Assembly: GCA_035627835.1 (NCBI GenBank)
Contig: DASPKX010000065.1
Location: 1 to 10,928 of the forward strand
DNA from: DASPKX01 sp035627835
GTDB lineage: Bacteria; Verrucomicrobiota; Verrucomicrobiia; Limisphaerales; SXQI01
Direction of reading: 5' to 3'
Length of the DNA: 10,928 nt
Under the pieces are notes generated by a model. That model saw only the letters and a program-made list of their open reading frames with translations, had not been told where the DNA came from and did no database searches. This document shows positions 8,401 to 10,928 of the stretch, piece after piece. The translations under genes and the position numbers were made by a program. Positions within the stretch are counted from its first letter, which is position 1; every line of letters starts with the position of its first letter.

Positions 8401-8806
8401 CAAAGCCGGCGCCGGTGGAAAGCTGTTTGCCGCAGGAGACGCCCGCCTGCGCCGTCACTTCCTCGAACCGCCAGTTGCCAAGGTTGCGATAGAGCGCGTT
8501 CGGCCGCTCCAATGCGCACAAATACAGGTCGCACCAACCATCGCCATCGACATCCCCCAACGCCACCCCTGAGCCGTTCAGCAGAACCTGGTTGGTCAGA
8601 AACCGATCGGGGGCCAGGTGGTTCGTGAAGTTGATCCCCGTGTGGTCAGGAGTGAGCAACGCGAAGCCTGTTTTTCCTCCGCTCGCACGGCGCGCTTCTG
8701 CCCAACGATATCCCTCAGCGGTGTTCCACTTGAGAGTGTCAGCTGCTGCCAACTCCCCACCAACCCCAAGCAGCGCCAGCAAAGCGATTGTTCGGGCAAA
8801 GCGCAT
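5432..8806 (-). CDS. Giant secreted FG-GAP/VCBS repeat protein with ASPIC/UnbV domain (CRTAC1-like)
   Basis: This 1124-residue protein has a signal peptide (1-22, hydrophobic IALLALLGVGGELAAA) and is built from FG-GAP/VCBS-type repeats that form integrin-like beta-propellers. I count fourteen calcium-binding-type motifs of the form DxDxDGxxD, at residues 85, 137, 188, 302, 354, 435 and 517, then 685, 787, 846, 897, 931, 1032 and 1096. Some later ones are degenerate (DLNGDNRAE at 846, DVEGDGIVE at 931, DFDGDRHID at 1032). Between the two sets lies an ASPIC/UnbV domain at about 555-627 (NRFGIGVRF, then DESHAGGRYLS, then FALGSA, then AEWPDGS). The N-terminal GFALLTPDHTGINFTNHL is typical of large proteins of this kind. 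Such proteins are exported, probably bind calcium and may mediate adhesion or carbohydrate binding, but no precise role is known. The ATG is fixed by an in-frame TAG four codons upstream. It heads a probable operon with the M16 protease and the pseudouridine synthase. Confidence 0.93.
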   Translation of the reverse strand: MRFARTIALLALLGVGGELAAADTLKWNTAEGYRWAEARRASGGKTGFALLTPDHTGINFTNHLAPDRFLTNQVLLNGSGVALGDVDGDGWCDLYLCALERPNALYRNLGNWRFEEVTAQAGVSCGKQLSTGAGFADVDNDGDIDLLVNGVQAGTRLFINDGQGRFTETTDKAGLRSRAGSVSFAIADIDRDDDLDVYVVNYRSNTLRDDPETKFRLSSVGGKVEVVSVNGRPTTDPDLRGRFTVNPAVGILEHGEADTLYINNGKGEFSAASWTDGRFKDAGGEPLKSAPYDWGLSAMFHDVNGDGAPDLYVCNDFHSEDRFWINDGKGNFRAVEPLALRHTSAFSMGVDFSDIDRDGRDDFFVADMLSRKLNRRKVQVADRRLPPPGTYQTGDRPQQSQNTLFWNRGGGRYSEIAVLAGVHASEWSWGAVFMDVDLDGYEDLLISTGHGNDVQNIDLAKEGAKPRANNNPAAQSHHPLIYPNVAFRNKGNLTFEEVGGSWGFDTSAISHGIASGDLDNDGDLDAVVTTLNAPAHIYENRTQAARALVRVRASEGNRFGIGVRFTVEGGPVELQSDESHAGGRYLSHDDPACMFALGSAASATLRAEWPDGSMLSVKLEPNRIYELQKPLAAGKRGSEPLPRPWFTEMPVLGKRNKAATYNDWERQPLALRSLSEPGPAIVSLDVDQDGWVDLLVGGKRGEPLTLLQNQRTNGFQQRSIGQAVPRGVAAMLALNGGEGAMAMVAFSNHAEASSRGPAIRLVQVPRGGVADVLTNFTATIGALALGDADGDGDQDLFVGGRAAPGKHPEPAPSMLMLNDDGLFVVAEKASRQLKELGLCVGAAWADLNGDNRAELLVACEWGSVRAFAWRNRAFEELTEELGLHAWRGLWQTMLVTDVNGDGRADLVLGNVGENHHLKPFLDGELRAYFADVEGDGIVEALEACRDTGGVWRPIRDLGFLSAGLPALLDAFPSYGRFAEATVDAILPPTKTKSVSINTLSSLVLINQGARFEALVLPKGAQASSLNSVVAADFDGDRHIDLVAGQNFSGVHPADIRLDAGAGVLLKGRGDGSFREIGFTESGINLPGETRSLTLGDFNRDGSADFAAADTDGVVKVYLSNPPAK
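6926..7144 (-). other. ASPIC/UnbV domain segment inside the FG-GAP protein
   Basis: These bases encode about residues 555-627 of the large repeat protein, a domain often found at the C-terminus of CRTAC1-like proteins. Here it sits in the middle, flanked by seven repeat motifs on either side. Recognisable parts are GNRFGIGVRF, LQSDESHAGGRYLSHDDP and ATLRAEWPDGS. Confidence 0.75.
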
Positions 8807-8904
8807 GGCGATGCGCTATCCCTGTAGCAATTTCATACAAACCACAACAGGAATCTTGCGCGATGACACTTGACCGCAATTAGCGCCAGACGCCTAATTC
8901 TCAC
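8807..8904. promoter_or_regulatory. Divergent intergenic region with inverted repeat
   Basis: This 98-bp stretch separates the two divergently transcribed genes and must hold both of their start signals. On the plus strand a TTGACC (8870-8875) could be a -35 box, but the corresponding -10 region (CCTAATTC, 8893-8900) is a poor match and would start transcription at about the GTG start codon itself. An inverted repeat AATTAG-N10-CTAATT (8878-8899) overlaps that region and could be a regulator site. I see no convincing promoter for the minus-strand gene. Confidence 0.35.
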
Positions 8905-10248
8905 GTGAAAGCCTGGGTGCTCTGCTTCTTAGCCGTTGTCGTCACTTTTCCCTCCTTGGGCCAAAGCCCCGCCCCCGTCCGCCCAACACCGGTCATCATT
9001 CCACTAGCCACCAACCTCCCGCCGCGCACTGAGCTGATGAGCCAATCCGCTCGCTGCCGTGACATCCTGCGAGCCAACATTTTTGATTTTTATATCAAAT
9101 GCCTCGATCAAACGAACGGCGGGTATTTGGAGGCCATGCAAACGAACACCTTCATCGCCACCGGCGAAAAGTTCCTTACCTTGCAGGCGCGGCAACTTTG
9201 GTTCTTCAGCACAATTGTCAATGAAGGGCACGACACGAATGCCGCGATGCAAGCCGCTCGGCACGGTTACGTTTTCCTCACCCAACGCTTTCACGACGCG
9301 AAGAATGGCGGCTTCTACTCCAAGGTGAACGACCAGGGCTCACCAACCGATCCGCGCAAGCACGCTTACCTGAACGCCTTCGCCATCTACGGCCTCTCAG
9401 CCTATTACCGCGCGAGCAAAGACCGCACGGCCCTGCAAGCGGCTCAAGCTGCTTTCACGACCTTGGATCGGCGCGCTTACGACCCCGTGAACGGTGGCTA
9501 CTACGAAATGTTCACGGAGGATTGGAAGCCCATCCTCGACCCGAAAGAGCCGGGCTACGTCGGGCGCAACGGCCACAAGACCTACAACACCCACCTGCAC
9601 CTCATGGAAGCCTTTGCGGAACTTTACCGCATTTGGCCGGATGAAACCCTCCGCCGCCGTCTCACTGAGCTGGTCCACATCAACGCGAACACCGTTCGCT
9701 TTCCCGGCGCCGATTGCAATGTGGACGCTTTCTGGCCCAATTGGCGCTACGTCGAGGAGCCTCGCAATCTTCGCGCGAGCTACGGCCACGATATTGAATG
9801 CGCCTGGCTGGTAATCGACGCCGCGCGGACGCTGGGGATGTCTCCTTATCTGTTCCGCCCCTGGGCGGAGACTCTCTGCCGTTACAGCCTCGAATTCGGG
9901 TACGATAAAGAATACGGCGGTTTCTACAATGGCGGCCCCATTGGCAAAGCCGCCGATGACCTGAAGAAGACCTGGTGGGTGCAAGCCGAAGCCCTTCCGG
10001 CCATGCTGGAGATGTATCGCACCACCGGTGACATCCGTTATTACGAAGCTTTCAAGCAGACCCTGGATTTCGTCGAGGAGCACCAGATGGCTCCGCAAGG
10101 CAGTTGGTGGGCAGAACGTGAGCGCGACGGGACTGCGAGCCAGAACGCCAGCCGCACCAGCATGTGGCAAGGCGCTTACCATAGCGGCCGCGCCATGATG
10201 GTCTGCATTCGCTGGCTCGACGCCCTGGCCGCCCGTATGCCCCGCTAA
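8905..10248 (+). CDS. Exported N-acylglucosamine/cellobiose 2-epimerase-like enzyme
   Basis: This 447-residue protein belongs to the AGE superfamily of (alpha/alpha)6-barrel sugar epimerases and most resembles cellobiose 2-epimerases, which interconvert glucose and mannose at the reducing end of beta-1,4 disaccharides. Visible catalytic blocks are ARQLWFFS (95-102, Arg96), NTHLHLMEAF (228-237, His230/His232), SYGHDIECAWL (292-302, His295), KTWWVQAE (355-362, Trp358) and MWQGAYHSGRA (420-430, Trp421, His426). The spacings His295-Trp358, His295-Trp421 and His295-His426 (63, 126 and 131) equal those I recall for the Rhodothermus marinus enzyme (H259, W322, W385, H390). Residues 1-20 form a signal peptide ending near SLG-QS, then a Pro-rich linker to about 40; the characterised relatives are cytoplasmic. 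GTG is the start because an in-frame TAG lies at 8881 and no ATG occurs before residue 45. The real substrate is not known. Confidence 0.9.
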   Translation: MKAWVLCFLAVVVTFPSLGQSPAPVRPTPVIIPLATNLPPRTELMSQSARCRDILRANIFDFYIKCLDQTNGGYLEAMQTNTFIATGEKFLTLQARQLWFFSTIVNEGHDTNAAMQAARHGYVFLTQRFHDAKNGGFYSKVNDQGSPTDPRKHAYLNAFAIYGLSAYYRASKDRTALQAAQAAFTTLDRRAYDPVNGGYYEMFTEDWKPILDPKEPGYVGRNGHKTYNTHLHLMEAFAELYRIWPDETLRRRLTELVHINANTVRFPGADCNVDAFWPNWRYVEEPRNLRASYGHDIECAWLVIDAARTLGMSPYLFRPWAETLCRYSLEFGYDKEYGGFYNGGPIGKAADDLKKTWWVQAEALPAMLEMYRTTGDIRYYEAFKQTLDFVEEHQMAPQGSWWAERERDGTASQNASRTSMWQGAYHSGRAMMVCIRWLDALAARMPR

Positions 10249-10268
10249 CCAATCGGCCCTCATGGTAG

Positions 10269-10287
10269 GCCCGGTCCCCGACCGGGC
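10269..10287. repeat. GC-rich perfect hairpin, possible dispersed palindromic repeat
   Basis: An 8-bp stem GCCCGGTC/GACCGGGC encloses a CCC loop, preceded by TGGTAG. It lies 20 bp after the epimerase stop codon. It lacks a T-run, so it is not a classical intrinsic terminator, though it could protect the mRNA 3' end. Its form resembles REP-type intergenic palindromes. Only one copy is present in this window, so its repeat nature is unproven. Confidence 0.45.
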
Positions 10288-10421
10288 GTCCTGCTCCGCA
10301 CCCGCCAACCCACACCCACCCACTGCGGTGCGCCGGATGCAATTCGCGTCGATCAACCCATTCACAAGCCGGGCGAGGCTCCCCCGAGCTAAGAAACTCA
10401 AAGCACACCGCAAAAACCCCC

Positions 10422-10450
10422 TTGACCCGGTGGTAATCTTAGATTACACA
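10422..10450 (+). promoter_or_regulatory. Candidate promoter of the PSCyt1 cytochrome gene
   Basis: A TTGACC -35 box (10422-10427) is followed after 17 bp by TACACA (10445-10450), a weak -10 box. The predicted transcript would start near 10457 and have a leader of about 90 nt before the GTG start. The -35 is good, the -10 poor, which would fit a promoter that depends on an activator or is repressed. Confidence 0.4.
10433..10447. promoter_or_regulatory. Perfect inverted repeat GTAATCT-T-AGATTAC, operator candidate
   Basis: Two 7-bp arms are perfectly complementary around a single central T. With one bulged base the symmetry extends outward to GGTG and CACC. The repeat lies between and over the -35 and -10 boxes of the candidate promoter, where a dimeric regulator would block or modulate RNA polymerase. 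No regulator gene is present in the window, so the binding protein is unknown. Confidence 0.5.
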
Positions 10451-10547
10451 CCGTCTATGCGCTACCCGCGCCATACAAACTAAAGCCATAACGTATACCG
10501 CGCGCCCGCTTCCACACCCAACGGCCTTGTGCCACAATCTCAACACC

Positions 10548-10928
10548 GTGAAATCCACCGCCCTCATCCCCATCCTGCTTTTGCTGCTCGTCGCGCCCTT
10601 GCGTGGCGCTGCCGCAGACGCGGAGCGGCATTTCACCGACATCGTCAAACCGCTCCTGGACTCGCGCTGCATTAGCTGCCACGGGCCAGACAAAGTCAAA
10701 GGCGCCCTCCGGCTCGATTCCCGCGAAGCCATTCTCAAAGGCGGCGACAATGGTCCGTCCATCGTTCCGGGCAAACCTTCCGAAAGCCTGTTACTCAAGG
10801 CGGTTATGCACACAGCGCCCGACTTGGAGATGCCCCCCAAGGAGAAGCTCACCCCCAAAGACATTGCCGCCTTTGAGAAGTGGATTCAGGACGGCGCGCC
10901 CTGGGTGCAAACCACAAACAAACCTTCC
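10548..10928 (+). CDS. PSCyt1-type exported cytochrome c protein, N-terminal part (3' end cut off by window edge)
   Basis: The first 127 codons of a gene that runs off the right edge. Residues 1-23 form a signal peptide (MKSTALIPILLLLLVAP, then RGAAA). The haem c motif CISCH is at 41-45 within VKPLLDSRCISCHGPDKVKG, followed by LRLDSREA, then GGDNGPSIVPGKPSESLL and a downstream EMPP whose Met95 is the likely axial ligand. This pattern is the Planctomycete cytochrome C (PSCyt1) domain. In Planctomycetes and Verrucomicrobia it usually heads long proteins with PSCyt2 (DUF1549) and PSD1 (DUF1553) domains; whether they follow here cannot be seen. The start is GTG, chosen because it gives a standard signal peptide; an in-frame TTG at 10527 is the alternative. 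No Shine-Dalgarno is visible. Confidence 0.9.
   Translation, partial: MKSTALIPILLLLLVAPLRGAAADAERHFTDIVKPLLDSRCISCHGPDKVKGALRLDSREAILKGGDNGPSIVPGKPSESLLLKAVMHTAPDLEMPPKEKLTPKDIAAFEKWIQDGAPWVQTTNKPS

Larger units (their letters stand above)
10249..10547. other. 299-bp intergenic region before the cytochrome gene
   Basis: This region follows the epimerase stop and precedes the PSCyt1 gene, both on the plus strand. It contains a GC-rich perfect palindrome near its left end, a promoter-like -35 with an internal inverted repeat at 10422-10450, and an 8-codon open frame (10457-10483) right after the predicted transcription start. The stretch 10290-10420 shows no gene, RNA or repeat that I can recognise. 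Confidence 0.6.

Noticed and set aside
8863..8883. Six-codon open frame ATG to TAG before the epimerase gene
   Set aside because: Too short to support, and nothing distinguishes it from chance.
9397..10413. 338-codon minus-strand open frame opposite the epimerase
   Set aside because: It mirrors the conserved epimerase coding frame and shows no motif of its own.
10457..10483. Eight-codon open frame in the cytochrome leader as a leader peptide
   Set aside because: It starts right at the predicted transcription start, has no ribosome binding site, and has no run of a regulatory amino acid.
10439..10864. 141-codon minus-strand open frame at the right end
   Set aside because: It is antisense to the PSCyt1 cytochrome, whose signal peptide and CxxCH motif are clear on the plus strand.

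Overview
The window looks like a GC-rich (roughly 60% by eye) chromosomal segment from a member of the Planctomycetes-Verrucomicrobia-Chlamydiae group, most likely Verrucomicrobia. The pointers are a Planctomycete-type cytochrome c (PSCyt1) start at the right edge, a giant secreted FG-GAP/VCBS protein with an ASPIC/UnbV domain, GTG and TTG starts without clear Shine-Dalgarno sites, and a YdeP-like molybdoenzyme next to fdhD. The taxonomic call is inference from gene content. I see no rRNA, tRNA, CRISPR array, transposase or integrase.

Layout. 1-1655 (+): the C-terminal part of a FdhF/YdeP-type molybdopterin oxidoreductase, cut by the left edge, followed by fdhD with an ATGA stop/start overlap. 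1636-2973 (-): the ribosome-associated GTPase hflX, whose 3' end overlaps the fdhD 3' end by 20 bp. 2974-3138: a leader carrying a good sigma70-like promoter for hflX. 3139-8806 (-): a tightly spaced co-directional group of a 1124-residue FG-GAP/ASPIC protein, then a secreted M16-type zinc protease, then an RluA-type pseudouridine synthase, with gaps of 50 and 11 bp. 8807-8904: a divergent intergenic region. 8905-10248 (+): an N-acylglucosamine/cellobiose 2-epimerase-like enzyme with a signal peptide. 10249-10547: an intergenic region holding a GC-rich palindrome, a promoter-like -35 and a perfect inverted repeat. 10548 to the right edge (+): the N-terminus of an exported PSCyt1 cytochrome, starting with GTG.

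How it fits together. The molybdoenzyme and FdhD form a coherent pair, because FdhD supplies the sulfur ligand that formate-dehydrogenase-type enzymes need. HflX and the RluA-type enzyme both act on the ribosome and lie in tandem, but a promoter between them suggests separate control. The large FG-GAP protein, the M16 protease, the epimerase and the cytochrome all carry predicted export signals, so the right two thirds of the window is mainly cell-envelope or secreted functions. No feature here proves a new system. The best leads are the exported epimerase with an intact cellobiose-epimerase-like active site, the 7 + ASPIC + 7 repeat architecture of the giant protein, and the palindrome inside the putative promoter of the cytochrome gene.
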